From Rhodeus uyekii (taxonomy: Eukaryota; Chordata; Actinopteri; Cypriniformes; Acheilognathidae): DNA of 64,000 bases. The stretch is taken from positions 2,429,001-2,493,000 of the forward strand of contig JAWRVZ010000094.1 of assembly GCA_037043235.1 (NCBI GenBank). The letters run 5' to 3'. A model generated the notes under the pieces. It was not told the DNA's origin and made no database searches. It was given only the letters and a program-made list of their open reading frames with translations. Shown here piece by piece: positions 43,792 through 56,879 of the stretch. A program made the position numbers and the translations under genes. Position 1 is the first letter of the stretch, and each line of letters begins with the position of its first letter.

Positions 43792-46079
43792 TACAGTATA
43801 CTTTGGTGTAATTTTATTTTGTAAGCATTAGGGGACGCAAATCCCATGTTTCCAAAACTATATATCCAACTATATAGCTAACAAATTTTAAACAGATTAA
43901 ATATCTGTATCCCACTCATCCCTTAAAATGGCAATTTCACAAGTTCACAGTTATAATGATTCAGGTGCGGTAACATAATAACCTAAAAATAGCGACATAT
44001 AATAACCTAAATGATATATAATAACCTTATGGCAAGTTTAATTTATATTTAATTTATTTTTTTACTCAAATGACAGTGTTAACAAAGTTATGGTGTTTAT
44101 TTTTGAAATATGTCTCTTTGCTCACCAAGTATGTATTAATTTGATCAAAACTACAGAAGTAATATTGTGAAAAATATTATTATTATTATTATTATTATAA
44201 ATAATAAATGATAATATATAACTATTTTCTAAGATATTTTAAAATGTAATTTATTTCTGTGATCCAAATTTGAAATTTCAGTGTCATTACTCCAGTCTTC
44301 AGTGTCATATAATACTTCAGAAATCATTGTAATATGATTATATTCCAATATCAATTTGTTACACTTATCTCATATTTTGTTAGCTTGTCATTTGTTGTCA
44401 TGGTGTCTAATTGGTTTGATTGTGTTCAGGTGTTCATGTTTAGATTCCTTATTTCCTGTGTGTGTAAATAGTCTGCCTAACACATAAAACACTACCTTAA
44501 GGCAAATGTATAAATGCAAAAGGAGATAATGAAACACAGCTGACAAGACTAAAGAGGTGACTGACTGACTGACTTGACAGGTGAGTGGAAATAAACAGGG
44601 AAGATTACAGGAGGAAACAGGAAGTAGACAAAGACAAGACTGACAGTTCCTTAACATGTATAATAGAGTAGTTTATTGATAAATTACACATATCAATGTA
44701 TTCAAATGTCCAAAATTAACATGGATGTAAACATTGGAAATCTCAAATAAGATGGAATTCAAAACAACTGATAAGATATTTAGTTTGACCACCTGAGATT
44801 GATGATCAACATGTTCTCCTTTCTCCAGTATCTCCTTTCACTAACCTTGTCAAGATGAAGACTAATTTACAGAAAGGCTTCAGCTGTCTGGACCATCTGA
44901 ATTAAAGCTCAAACTGCTCAAAGACACAATCAAGGGTCCTGAGGTCAGAGCAACCAAAAGCAGTCCGGCGTTCTCGCAGGTCAGCGAAGGTCTACTCTCC
45001 ATTCCTGCTCTCAGATAAAGCGCTGCTTTACACTGTGGCTTATTTCTGTGTTTTTCTGAATTCTATTCATCTTGTGTCTTATCTCTCACTCCAGGCCCAC
45101 GAGAGAGACGCAAACACTGCCTACGTGGCCAAAAGAGCCTGATAAAGTTGACAGATCAACTCTCCCGATAGTCTGTCAATCTTATAAACCAGCCGGATTA
45201 ATCTGATAATCCTGGTTTGAGGGATTAGCTGGTGTTGAGTTATATACTATGTCACTCTAGATTAAAGGGCCATGGCACCTGTGTCAGGTTAGAAGTCTCA
45301 CAGTCCAATCAAAAAAAGGTGGGAATCCAGAAAAGACCTGAATTAAATCTGAAAACAAAGTCTAAGCGATAGATTCCACTCATACTCTAAACTAACCAAA
45401 CACACAACTACAAACGCACAGTTAGTAAAAACAAGTGCAAGAAGTCCCACAGAGTTTTAAAATTTCCACGTTGCTGAACAATTGCTGTAGACAGCCATAA
45501 TTATACTCATAAAACAATACAATGGGATCGTATTTATGAATATTTTAATAAGCAGCACTTATAGATGAAACTGGACCACTGTTTTGTCCCTTAAAACAGA
45601 ACCAGCCCACACAACGTGCAAGACACAGGGATGATTCACAATGCTGTTTATGTTGGAAATCTAATTTAGATGTCTAATGTGTGTTTGTGAGGCTATCCAA
45701 ACTAATAAAATAGTATGTTTAGATGGCAGAAAAAGGCTCTCGGGAAGAATATATCGCCATATTTCACACAAATCAATAATATTGGTCACACATCTTCTGT
45801 CTGTGAATTAAACCCAGCTAACAAAACTATGACATAATCTTATGACCAAACTTTCATTGTGGCACAACCAGGAAAAGTAAAATTCCCGGATTTGCTAAAT
45901 GATGCTACCTGGCAGAATTGTTCCAGGATCCCATCCAGGACCTATAAATTTACTTTGTCTCTAAAGGTTTTTACTTTGTCTCCATCAGGTCAAAGGACAC
46001 TGAGGTGAGATGACCTGCTCTTTCGCAGGAGGTGGTGAATGCAACACTTGTTCCCTTGGTGGAGTGCCTGGTATAGAAT
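43792..46079. other. Mostly unassigned interval; possible LTR debris at 44380-44660
   Basis: An ATT repeat lies at about 44,177-44,198. Minus-strand 44,380-44,660 has LTR-like composition (polyadenylation-type TTTATTTCC in inverse orientation, GACAAG and CTGACAG words) but no clear ends. 44,800-45,300 looks like unique sequence with no coding signal. Confidence 0.35.
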
Positions 46080-46700
46080 ATTTGGTTTAATTTTCCTTCT
46101 GTCCCTTTGCTCGCACAATTGGCAGTCGTATATATATTTTCGAAAAAAGAGAAACTTCCTCATTCTCTGGGTCACATAGTTCGCAGCCCGGAAATGATGG
46201 ATGAAAAATTACTGCCACTTCATATTCGGACGCGAAAGGCCCTGGATGCGAAAAATACAGAAAGTCTCACAGAGGTAGGTGTTGCACATTCAGAGGACGT
46301 GCAGCTTCCTCAACCATCACATGGCAGTTCCAGTTGGAGCTTACGGAGCAAGGTAGGTGTTTCAATACACCCACAGACATAGGACCAAAGGTCCATATAT
46401 AAAAAATTATTCTTCCTCTAGTGCTGCTGGAGTTTGGGGACCTGGTTTGCACTCCCAGCCCGTCACGCTAACTCATCACAACAGTCAGACTCGGCTATGC
46501 AATTTAGTTTGCCAGGTGCCTGGTTTCTTTTTACCTCAGTGGTAGACAAAGAGGCCCTTATCCTGCATGCGGAAAAAAACGGTCCTATTGGTCAAGGATG
46601 CAATAGATTCTGTCCCTCCACCTGAAATGAAGAATGGCAGAGGGTTGCAACCTTTAAGTCGGTCACTGGACAAGCTCCAGTTTAATATGTTAATGCTAAA
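46080..46700 (+). mobile_element. Fragment of a second DIRS family (gag-RT boundary)
   Basis: 46,485-46,500 (GACTCGGCTATGCAATTTAG) and the following VDKEALIL/KDAIDSVPPPEMK-like translation at about 46,540-46,632 correspond to the stretch before RT motif 1 in DIRS proteins (compare GYSIQFGSRPPRF and KGAIEHVPLSNRES of DIRS-A). The same segment recurs at 52,215-52,262. Frameshifted and truncated. Confidence 0.6.
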
Positions 46701-48007
46701 ACACATTTGCTTGTTTGGTTAACTTTTGACTGTCCCTGTCACTACACGTCTTCACGAAAGCCACAGAGGCTGCTCTTTCGCTGTTAAGGGAAGTGTGCAT
46801 TCATAAGGGTGCAGTGAGTGATCGGACAGCGATAAGTATTGGATCATTATGGACCAGACAGAGAACACAATAGCAGTGGGGTTTTTTTTCTCCATTTCAT
46901 AATATAGTGTTTTTCGAGATACAATGTTTCTGACGACAATAGCAATATTTAGAAAATAAGCTAAAATATTGATGATAAAAACCTTTTTCACAGTAGGCAC
47001 ATTCCATTTATTTTGTTGAATTAAAACCTCTCTAGATTGTGAATATTCCCCAAATTTCACCTGCTATGGTATAGAAATAGCAAGCATCTAATCACAGTTC
47101 ATGGCAGTGAAACACCAAAGAGTTATGAGCTACTTTAAGGTAGGAAATTTACAAATAGGAATATTTTTAAGGCGAACGTTATTTTAGAAAATGTCCCCTT
47201 ATGGTTTTCGTGGCGAAGCGTCATGCTTGTCATGTGAGACACTCATTTAACAGATGCACTTTTATTTCTTTTTTCTTTTTTATTCACAAACTTGTTCATT
47301 ATGTCATCAACTACCTCATATTCCGATTCTCAAATATGTGAAAGTGAATGTGTTTTGTCTAATAAAAACCTTTATAACGATCATGTTAGCTGATCTATGA
47401 TGCATGACGGGCACTGCCATGTAAGTTTGCTTCACAGTTCAGAGAATCTGATCTGTCGGATTCACAACAAATTAATTCAGTTCTCCCGAAACACATTACA
47501 GTAAGTGGCCGGTGAAGTGGGAGAAGAATAAAGTGAACTTTATAGTTACCAGTGCAAAGTACCCAATATAAATATAACACTGTGTCAATTTATAATTGAA
47601 CGGCTTGTTATTTCCGCTTCCAAGGATATCACTGTGTATTTATTCAAAGTATAAATGTATTGTTTTCCAGTACTTATGAGTATGTAAATGTACAAAACCT
47701 AAAGTAAACATTATGGGGTTGAAAACACTGAATAGTTGTGATATATGACAAACAATGTCAAACAATTGGTCTACATGTTAAATATTAAACTTATGTGGAA
47801 TTATCACAACCAGAAGATGTTAGTCCATTAATTTAATTCAGACCGAATGCAGTGATACAATGTCCTACCTGCCTGTAAACAATCAATATCAGAATTAAAT
47901 CAATATCAGAATTAAAGTTAATGTATTTTCAATGTACTAAACTGAAACTTCATCACAAATATATTTAAATGCTTGTCATACAGGATTCAAATTAAATGAA
48001 ATTCAAG
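46701..48007. other. Non-coding interval, nothing recognised
   Basis: AT-rich; no gene-like frame or repeat that I can classify. Confidence 0.4.
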
Positions 48008-48689
48008 TTCAAGTCTCCACCCCCTTCCTGTTTCCTTCCGTGTGCTTCCCTGTGCAATTTCTTTCACTTGCCGTGTAATCACTTCCCTCGTTAATCACGT
48101 CACCTGTTCCTCATCATCCCTTGTGTATAAAAGCCCTCATGTGTTCCTCTGTCTTTTTCAGTTGTTGAATATGTCTAGTCATACCATTGATGGCCTCTTG
48201 TGCTCAGTAGAATTGTTAATGCCTGTTTTTGCACACAGTCCCACGGTCCCGCCGCTGCCCTCGATGGCAGCACCACCACAGCTCCCAATACTCCTGGCAC
48301 AACAGTGGATACCTCCCACCCATGTCTAGTCTGTTGTCTTGTTTGGCTGGTCCTCCTTCTGTTTCCCCAGAAGAACAGGGCGTTTTGTCACAGTCATGTC
48401 TCCATCCCCTTCTTGTTTCCTTCCGTGTGCTTCCCTGTGTCATTTCCCTCCCCTGTCATATAATCACTTCCCTTGTTAGTCTTGTCACCTGTTCCCCATC
48501 ATCCACTGTGTATAAAAGCCCTCAAATGTTCCTCTGTCTGTCCATTTTTGAATGTCTAGTTCTGCCGTTGGTGTTCTGTGTGCTGCTTTTGTTTTGCTAT
48601 TTAAAGTGTTTCGTTTTGACTTTGTAAATAAAGTTGATTCAGAGATTCCTTCTCCTGGTCTTCATCCTCCTGCACCACAAGACCTGACA
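48008..48689 (+). mobile_element. Short LTR element remnant: partial 5' LTR, short interior, complete 3' LTR
   Basis: 48,008-48,185 matches the first half of the LTR at 48,386-48,689 (shared TTCCTTCCGTGTGCTTCCCTG and GTGTATAAAAGCCCTCA). The 3' LTR (304 bp) begins TGTCACAGTC, contains TATAAAAG and AATAAAGTTG, and ends ACCTGACA. The purine-rich AGAAGAACAGGGCG just before it is a plausible polypurine tract. The ~200-bp interior has a proline-rich open frame. Related in style to 59396-60966. Confidence 0.7.
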
Positions 48690-50884
48690 AAATGGTTGTC
48701 AGTACATTCAGGATTAATTTAGCTATATTTAAAAGACAATAGCATTGTTAAATTACATATAAAGGTGTCCTGCTTAAGCACTCTAAAGTTCAGCTAATTG
48801 CATTTAAAATAAACAAGCTATTGTACGTTATTTTTTATTTCAAGTTAAGATATTTTTAAGTTAAGCTAATGAATTAATTTCACTCTCAATTATATTATTT
48901 TAAAGGACCTACCTTTCATAACAAGTACTCATTTTACTGAAATTTAGCTTGTACTTCTTCTTCACAAGGAGAGAGAGAGAACAAGAGATTTCAGAGTCAT
49001 AAAGACTCACTTGATCAATAACAACATAAGTGTTTGTCTGCAGGCATGAAGTCGGTCAACAAAGATTAGAATAATTCAAAAACACACACAGCGATGAATG
49101 GATCTCCTAAGGACCTGGGGACTCCCTGAGCGCTGGACTGCATTGATTAAGCATTAGGATGATCAACCCAATGGAGCGGCCATCGATCTGATCCATAAAT
49201 GGACAGATACGATCATAATAAGAGCCTGAGGACTAGCAGCTCATCCCAACAAATGGAGGAAAATATGGTCAAAATTTTAACATGCATGTGATGGTCAGGT
49301 TTTGCCAAACATTTTATAAAATGTAAAAATAGTTTTCTGTAAGGTGTTAGATCAGAACTGAGCAAATATACATTATGTAGCTCAATAACAACAATCAATA
49401 GGCAAAGAAAAGCCTCAAGCTTGACAAAGTGACTAGGGGCATTTATGGTTTGATGACTGTATTAAACTGTTGTGTATACTGGCAGTGTTCAAAATGACAA
49501 TATATGCAGCTTTCCTGATTAAATTTGCATGTGAAATGTGGGCAACATTTTATACAGAATGTAACACTTTGTGGATGTTAAATACTTCACTTCACATTTT
49601 TCTTGTATAAATAGCCACACACAGAAAGCAGAGCCTTAAACAACAACAATGCACTCTTTTCATGAAAAGCGACAGATGATTGTGAAAAACAGAGAAGGAT
49701 GAGTACATATGTCAGTTCCAGCTTTAACTTCATTCACTTCAGCAGCACTGCAGTGTTTACGCATCCACTAACAGGCACGAGCCGCTATAACACGGCCCTG
49801 TGCACACGGGTAATTTCAAAGGTCTTTCAGATCAATCAGCATTGATCTTACACTTTCCTGCTATTACTTGAGCTGAATGAGTGAAATGAGCTTCAGAGAA
49901 ATTGAAAACAAAGCTCTGCTCATGTAACCTCTGACCTTGCAGCACCCTGTTCCGCTGATGTACACACGGGTTCTGCTTTAAATTCACCACAACATTTTTC
50001 ATAGAAATATTCTACTATGAATTTGTATAATTGGTGCTAAACCTGTGGTGTTTAAGTTGATTGCCTCATGTTTTTCATATAACTCCACAATCAAATAAAA
50101 AAACAATTTACATAAAAATCAATATTCCATGTCCATTATGCGTTGAATAGTCATGTTAGTGATGATATTACAAACGAAAAGCTAAACCTGTTATTTTGTT
50201 GTTGTCATATTTTTTAGTGACAGCAACTATCTAACTCTACATAACACTTTTCATACCTGGTCTTTAAAAATGAAAATGTGTGTGTGTGTGTATCTATTAC
50301 CATTAAAAGTAATGATTAAACAAAACAATCTTCTTTTAAAAGCCACATTGATATAGGATTTTATCTGTTACTTTTTTTTCAGGACAGCAATGGGTCCATC
50401 CAAATCTCAAGCAAATCTGTCAAGCAAATCCATTTATTTCTCATGTCTTCCAGCAAAGTTCACAGTTAATATTTCATCTGTCTGTCTTTTTCCATATGCC
50501 ACAAGCAATGATAAGAGATCCAGAATGTGAAAAATGAAAATAGTGGAATGCCCTTATTTTTGCAGTTTTTATCTCTTATATTTAATATACTGAGCATTTT
50601 GCAGTCAGAGTTTACAATGCTAGGTTGATTTTACAATTTCCAGAGCCCACATTGAACATTTCTGAAGAAGATCCAGTGGCTGAGTTTGATAGTGCTATAA
50701 AGTCTTCAAACACATTCAGAGTTTTGTCATTGAGACATCACCACAAAAATATATTTCACTTCAACACCTAAGTGAGGGAGTTCAGAGTTCACTCAAATCC
50801 AGCTCCAGTTCTAAGACATTTTTCACTCTTAAAAGTAAAGGTTCCTTATTGGCATTGATTGTTCTATGAAAAAACATTTAACAA
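48690..50884. other. Non-coding interval, unassigned
   Basis: AT-rich with a short TG repeat at about 50,278-50,291. No coding or repeat family recognised. Confidence 0.4.
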
Positions 50885-52970
50885 AAGGTTCCTTTCAGTC
50901 AGTCACGTTCAACGTTACATCAGAACTGATGAACTGAGCCAATGTACATGAGTATAGGAGTATATGAGGAGTAGCGGATGTGACCACACTTCAGCCGTTC
51001 ACTTCGGAGCCAAGCAGTTCATCCTGTTGAATTGTTCGTATCGTCAATAAGTGTGAAAAATACAAACCACAGATCTCTTTTCAGTGTGCTGCGAGTGAAG
51101 GCGCTTCAGCAGTGGTTGCTGCTTCCTGCTGCCGAGTGTTTTCTCTCCAGTATGCTTCACCACGTATAAGAGAGCAATCCTCTAAAAGACCAAACATGGG
51201 AGTGATGCTGTGTCTTTTTAAAGATGTGATTCCACCTGTGTGTTTCTGGATGTGGTCATTATCTGGTCCTGACTGACATTTCATATTCACTGCCTCGTGT
51301 CTGGGCTTAAAGCACGCTGACGATGTGTTCATGAATGAGTCATGCACCCACTGCAGGAAGATGACTATTGCGGTGCTTTCGGTCAACACTCCAATACCTC
51401 ATGTGAGGTGGAGTCTCCTTTCCTACAACTCAATCTCTAGTGTCTCTGCTGGCAGGGTGACCTTAGGATCACAGTGGGGGCAAACCTGAAGAGTCAGTCT
51501 CTGTGAGCATTCTCTTGAATGCCACAAGCTGTGGAGTTTTCGGATGAGATTGTTAGTCCTTCTCATGGGGTTCCAGCGTTTCATTTGGAGCTCCTGCAGA
51601 GAACCGGATGTAGATCACTGCATCAAATGGGGGCCTAGCGTTTTTTAGGGAGGAAGACCTGGTTGCGTTGCCCCCTTCGCAGTCGGCAGCATTGTTCGTT
51701 GATGGCCATGCTTTACTGGCCTGCAGAAAGCATCAAGCTTGAACGGAGACCTCCACTGTGTCCCAAATGCTCTGGGCTGGATGATTGGTATCTTAGGGCA
51801 TAGGAAAGCATAACAGCCCATCCCAGGAGGAGGGCCGGTAGGAGAATTCTTCGTTTGAGTTTATTTCTGTTCAGCCACAGGCTTTACAACCAGTGGTACC
51901 CAAATTCATAAAAGAGTAATTTACTCTATCTCTGAGTTTCAAGAGAGCAATAAGTGATGCTATGCCTTGCCACTCTCGTTTCCCTATCCTATCACCAGTG
52001 GGCACCAGGGTCCAGTTGAAGATTACCTTGCCTCATGCACCCTCTGCCCAACTGTAGAGCCAGGCAAGTGTCACAACACACACTCTAACACCACTCCGGT
52101 GTTCCATTCGGGTCCCTTCACTCCACCTCGCTACTGCCATTATTTCTATGGTTCTACTGACCCTACTTGTACGGTCTCTGCAAGGCTGACTTGCATGTCC
52201 TTGACCGTCGCGTTGGCTCATTCGGACCGACATACTCGGCTATGCGATTCAGTTTACCTGGTTTAAATCAGGCATCAAGATCCCCAAGATTAATTTGCAG
52301 CAATCAACCTGAATGATGCGTACTTTCATATCTCGATTCTCCATTTTGCTTCCTCTTGGGTGCTGGCACATGGTGCCTCTCTGGCCGAAATCTGGGAAAC
52401 ATCTAACAGATTTGTAAGGTTCTACAACCTTCATGTAGAGTCACTGTCCTCCTGTGTATTTGCCACCAGTAGCGGGTAGTATGAGGACCTGAATCAGAAG
52501 TCTTATGCAAGGTGCTGGAAGGGACAGCAATAGTAGCGCTTTGGTAGGGATCCCAATTCTTAAGTCGTTCTAACATAACGTTGAACATGACTGACTGATT
52601 ACTATTGCTGTTACTACACCCACTCCATGAAGGAGGGAATAGAGATGTTATGTCCCGTCATCACAATTGCTGTACCACCGGTTACTACACCCACTCCATG
52701 AAGGAGGGAATAGAGAAGTTATGTCCCGTCATCACAATTGCTGTACCACCGGTTACTACACCCACTCCATGAAGGAGGGAATAGAGATGTTATGTCCCGT
52801 CATCACAATTGCTGTACCACCGCTGTGCAGCCAATGCCACTGACTCGGCTCCTCAGCAAAAACCTGAAGCGTACACTCCTCATTTTGAATTCGCTTCACT
52901 GGGCAGAGTGCATGATACAAATTTTGGATCTTTTAGTTACACTCGAAGATGACGTAGCGTAGCGTATCTG
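50885..52970 (+). mobile_element. Second-family DIRS remnant with gag, RT and recombinase scraps
   Basis: The left end (50,895-50,925) has CAGTCAGTCACGTTCAACG and the right end near 52,570-52,596 has AACGTTGAACATGACTGACTG, an inverted pair. Translations in between, in order: a gag Cys motif near 51,290-51,360 (CLGLKHADDVF, then CTHCRKMTIAVL), the pre-RT segment near 52,220, RT motif LNDAYFHISIL near 52,310-52,342, then directly a recombinase C-terminus (NRFVRFYNLHVESLSS) near 52,400-52,445. Most of RT, RNase H and recombinase is deleted. Inactive. Confidence 0.75.
52610..52822. repeat. Three 71-bp tandem repeats in the DIRS terminal region
   Basis: Copies at 52610-52680, 52681-52751 and 52752-52822 start GTTACTACACCCACTCCATG. 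The middle copy differs at one base (GAGAAG versus GAGATG). The unit continues into CTGTGCAGCCAATGCC, terminal-repeat-like DNA. Confidence 0.95.
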
Positions 52971-53004
52971 TTCCCTTCTTCAGAGAATGGTGGTTACAGT
53001 AGTA

Positions 53005-53290
53005 ACCTAGATGTTCTTCTAGTGGAAAAAATGTCTCAGTTTACATACTTAACTATGGTTCCCTGAAGAGGGAATGAGACGTTGTGTCAAAACGCTAGTG
53101 GTATGCATTGGCATATAGTCTTGTGAAGCACAGTGCAATCGATAGAACAATGGTTTGAATTATTGCCGCGGGTCGGTGACCACGAACCAGTATCATAAAA
53201 TGTGCCGAAACCCATTTGAAGCAAACTAGCAAGGAGCTGAGCTCAAAGATGTTTTGTCTCAGTTGCGAGTTCCCTTGAAAGGGACGTTTA
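53005..53290. repeat. DIRS terminal repeat fragment (DIRS-A-like family)
   Basis: ATGTCTCAGTTTACATACTT, then GAAGAGGGAATGAGACG and a terminal repeat body ending CAGTTGCGAGTTCCC, then TTGAAAGGGACG. The order matches DIRS-A 9456-9780 (left end plus internal complementary region) with the genes missing. Confidence 0.75.
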
Positions 53291-53374
53291 TTTAGTTATT
53301 TATTCACAGTACATAAACACAACTAATGGAATGAAATATGAATGAAATGAGATGGAAAAACAACAGACAAATAT

Positions 53375-54140
53375 TGTCAAAGTTGAGGTGAAGGGAAGAA
53401 GAGATAACTCAATTGATGGGTGAAGGCTATTTTCTTAATAATGAAAATAAGACAAAAATACAAAATACAAATAAAAATACAAACAAAAACTGCCCTGAGG
53501 GAGAGACCATGACTAGACTTAACTTACTTGACTTGACTGACCTGGACTAGACTGGAAAGGACTGGAGATGGCATCGACACACAGGGAGAATAAATAGAGA
53601 ACAAACAAGGCAGGTAAATGAGGGAGAAAAGGTGGAGCAAATCAATCCATAATGAGGGAACTAGACAGACAGGGCAACACACTTGACAGGACAACACATG
53701 ACACGAACAGCGGTGAATGAGAGTACTCATAAGCCCCACATCCACACAAAACAAGACGACAAGAAAGCGCGCTGCCAGTGAAAACAAACTGTGTGCAACA
53801 CAGCACATGACAAGACATAACTTAAAAGCACGCGAATGATATAAACATGAACTGCATGCTACACAAACGATGCAGACTTGAGCGCATGCAGCCCGAGTTC
53901 GAAACAACACGCACACTCAAATACTCATCTTGTGCGCTCACAACAGAAAAGACGTGGAGCATGAATGTCCGAATCCCGACAAAAAACTGAAACCGAACAA
54001 GACCAAAGTGCCGTAATTCGAACACCATGCTCCGCACACAATACACATCACAAGAGAGCTTGTGACTCGAGACACTTGAAGCTGCATGCTCGCAAAACGA
54101 CACGACAATAGGGCAGTATCAGAGCTTTGTCACAGAAATG
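53375..54140 (-). mobile_element. Solo LTR, minus strand, interrupted at its 5' end
   Basis: Same family as 40997-41747: shared blocks such as AAGCCCCACATCCACACAAA and GAACTGCATGCTACAC. The LTR 5' end is split: similarity stops at about 54,140 (TTTGTCACAGA) and resumes at about 55,376 (ACAAGACCGTGACAG). The inserted DNA is a Tigger-like transposon. Confidence 0.72.
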
Positions 54141-55371
54141 CAGTAATACCTCGGTTTACGAGTTGCTTTGTATTTGAGTAAATCGGTGTACGAGCATGGA
54201 GGGTCAAATCATTGTACGAGCATTGTATTGCGAGAAATTTTTTCCCTCACCCATGCGCATTTTTGTGTGGAAAAGTCCTAACGCTCAGCATCGTCGCGCA
54301 CATTTTTACTGGAAATATCCTAATGACAGCCTCTCATAAAACAGTCACGCAGTTCCATACAGTACCTCTAAGCAGTAACTGTCACGGTTCATGAATTCAT
54401 TGTCTCGTAGTTTTGCCTGTGTGTGTGTTTAGCTCCACAGTACTTGAGCGATCTCCTAACACATTATAGTCCTTCACGTCTATTGCGATCCCAAAATACT
54501 GACCAGCTTATAATACCTAGAATATCAAAGTCAACTGCTGGTGGTCGATACTTTTCCTATTTAGCTCCTAAACTCTGGAACAGTCTTCCTAATACAGTTT
54601 GGTAAGCAGACACACTCTGTCAGTTTAAATCTAGACTAAAAACACATCTCTTCAACCTGGCATACACATAACACATTATACATACATTTTTAATCATTAA
54701 ATTTTTAATGTAAAATGATTGTTAGGCTGCATAATTTAGGTCAGCCGGAACCGGGAACATTCTCATAACATCTGATGTACTCGATACATCAGAAGAAGAA
54801 TGGCATCTACGCTGATATTGTTCTCTGTTTATTCCGAGGTTACTGTGGTCAGCCGGATCCAGGCTGTATCCAGATCAGATGAAGGACCTGCACCTCGACA
54901 CGAGCACAGCACTGCCCTGAAGTGTCTGCGGAGACTGTGACTCTACTAAACCCTCCCCTGTGTAGATCATGAACCCATCTCCAATCGGACAAAATTAGAC
55001 TTAATATTAGACTTGAATTATCAATATAATAATCAAACTATCAATCAATCAAATCGATCAATAATCATAACTTAGCACTTAATATTCATCAATTGTATTA
55101 ATTCGCCCGCTCTTTTAAGGCTGCCGTTCAGCCAAACAAACTTTGTTTATAATGTTTTCATGTGACCACTGTAAAGCTGCTTTGAAACAATCTGTATTGT
55201 AAAAAGTGCTATATAAGTAAAGGTGACTTAAATGGGCATTTATGGTCATGTGGAACGAATCAATAGATTTTTAGTGCATTCTTGTAGGGGAAATTGTTTT
55301 GGTGTAGGAGCATTTTGAGTTACGACCTCGCTCTTGGAACGAATTAAACTCATAAACCTTGGTATTACTTT
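54141..55371. mobile_element. Tigger/pogo-like DNA transposon remnant carrying a LINE insertion
   Basis: Terminal inverted repeats CAGTAATACCTCGGTTTACG (left) and CATAAACCTTGGTATTACTT (right, partly diverged). TA follows the right end; the left has TG in place of TA. Internal TGTACGAGCATGGAGGGTCA words recur at 56,890-56,930, another copy. Own sequence: 54,141-54,424 and 55,233-55,371; the middle is a LINE. Confidence 0.7.
54425..55232 (+). mobile_element. 5'-truncated LINE (C-terminal RT codons plus 3' UTR)
   Basis: About 97% similar by eye to 36,690-37,605. It encodes APQYLSDLLTHYSPSRLLRS onward, to a premature stop at 54,603 (TGG then TAA at the site of VREAD), then the family 3' UTR ending AAAAAGTGCTATATAAGTAA. 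It interrupts the Tigger-like transposon. Confidence 0.85.
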
Positions 55372-56792
55372 AATACAAAACAAGACCGTGACAGAAAAAA
55401 AAAGTGATAGAATCCTGACAAATGCTGGGTTGGACAAAGAGACTGAAACAACAGACTCCCACATAGTCAGAAAAAATACAAAGAACACAAAGACATTTGA
55501 TAGTCCTATCTTCTGGAGAAAAATACCGCAGATGTATATACATTTGGGTTACTTTTTAGTTAACTTTTCCTCATTGAGAAACTCTCACAAAAAAGCTAAA
55601 TCTTACAAAATCTCTACCCTCAACAACGAGGTCAAATTAGTTTTCTCACACTGATCGAAGTGTCGGCATTTGATTAATTTTGATGCACTTTTGACAATGC
55701 CAGAAAATGAAGGAAAGCTAATTTTTTTAAATTCATTTTGGTCCGTTCAAGAGGCATTGTTTGGAGCTGATTTGAGGGAAGGCAAGGGTTGTGGATTTGA
55801 TGAGGACATGTTAATATCTACTATTGAGAAGAGATAAGATCTTCATTAGACTTAGCGCTAGCACCAGGGAGGTCTTATCACCGTCTGAGGAGTGACAGCA
55901 AGATTACAGGAGAGGGCTGGCTTACACTTCACCGTCAGTCCTGAGGCATTGTGACGGGGTCAACTTAATTTTGTTTCTCTGATATTAAAAACCTGTATGA
56001 GATAAAGAGTTACTCTTTATTAGCTACCGAGGGAAGCAGGCAAGTGGAAGGAGGGTGACTCACTGTTCTCTAGGAATTCTGCAATGATTTATGAACAGTA
56101 GCAGACTGCCTTTCTTCCCATATGATATCCGAAACATTATATTTTCCCATCATGTTAGAGTCCCTTTGTTTCATTGGACATGGTGAGAATGAAACATGGG
56201 TGACCACCAAAGCCAATCACCTAGGATGATCCATATAACGATAAATAGGGTTACGGTACTAAAATTTCAGTAGTCAGCACCAAAGTTCTCTGTACCAATT
56301 TTGTAAACTTGTCTTGTGCACTTGAAACTGTTTTTAATTTTTTATTATCTCTTTAAAAAAAACTGAATAAATGTAATAATGAGCGGTTATTTGTTATAGT
56401 TAACAAATATTCTTTAAAAAACTATCTCCAACGTCTGAGACAAACCCCCCAAAATAAGAGAACCAGTCCCCTGGTTACCATAGTTTTACGACCTAAAAGA
56501 ATGTGAAAGACAATGACATTTTCTTCACATTAATTCTTAGATAATCCATACTGTGAATGAACATGGATCTGTCCAAGACATTGTGTGTATTATTACTGTT
56601 TTGCATACTGTTTTTATGCCTGCATTAAGACAGAATTATTAGAGAATATACCCTTTTTCTTAATCTGTTCTCTCACTCTTACATAATCACTTGAGACATG
56701 CACAATTATGCATCCCACTTCCCTATGGGGTCAAACACACTTTTATAGATTTAATTAATGTGGTATGATTATTCAATTAATCAAGATCTCTC
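55372..56792. other. Non-coding interval, nothing recognised
   Basis: Starts with the last bases of the interrupted LTR (to about 55,395). The rest is AT-rich and unassigned. Confidence 0.4.
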
Positions 56793-56812
56793 ACACACAC
56801 ACACACACACAC

Positions 56813-56850
<38 letters not shown>
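56793..56850. repeat. CA and TA compound microsatellite
   Basis: A CA tract (about 56,793-56,812) is followed directly by a TA tract (about 56,815-56,850). Confidence 0.9.
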
Positions 56851-56853
<3 letters not shown>

Positions 56854-56879
56854 TAGTATACAGTATATAGTACATAGTA

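Noticed and set aside
52610..52822. CRISPR-like array or satellite
   Set aside because: Units are contiguous with no spacers and only three copies; it is a simple tandem triplication in a eukaryotic repeat.
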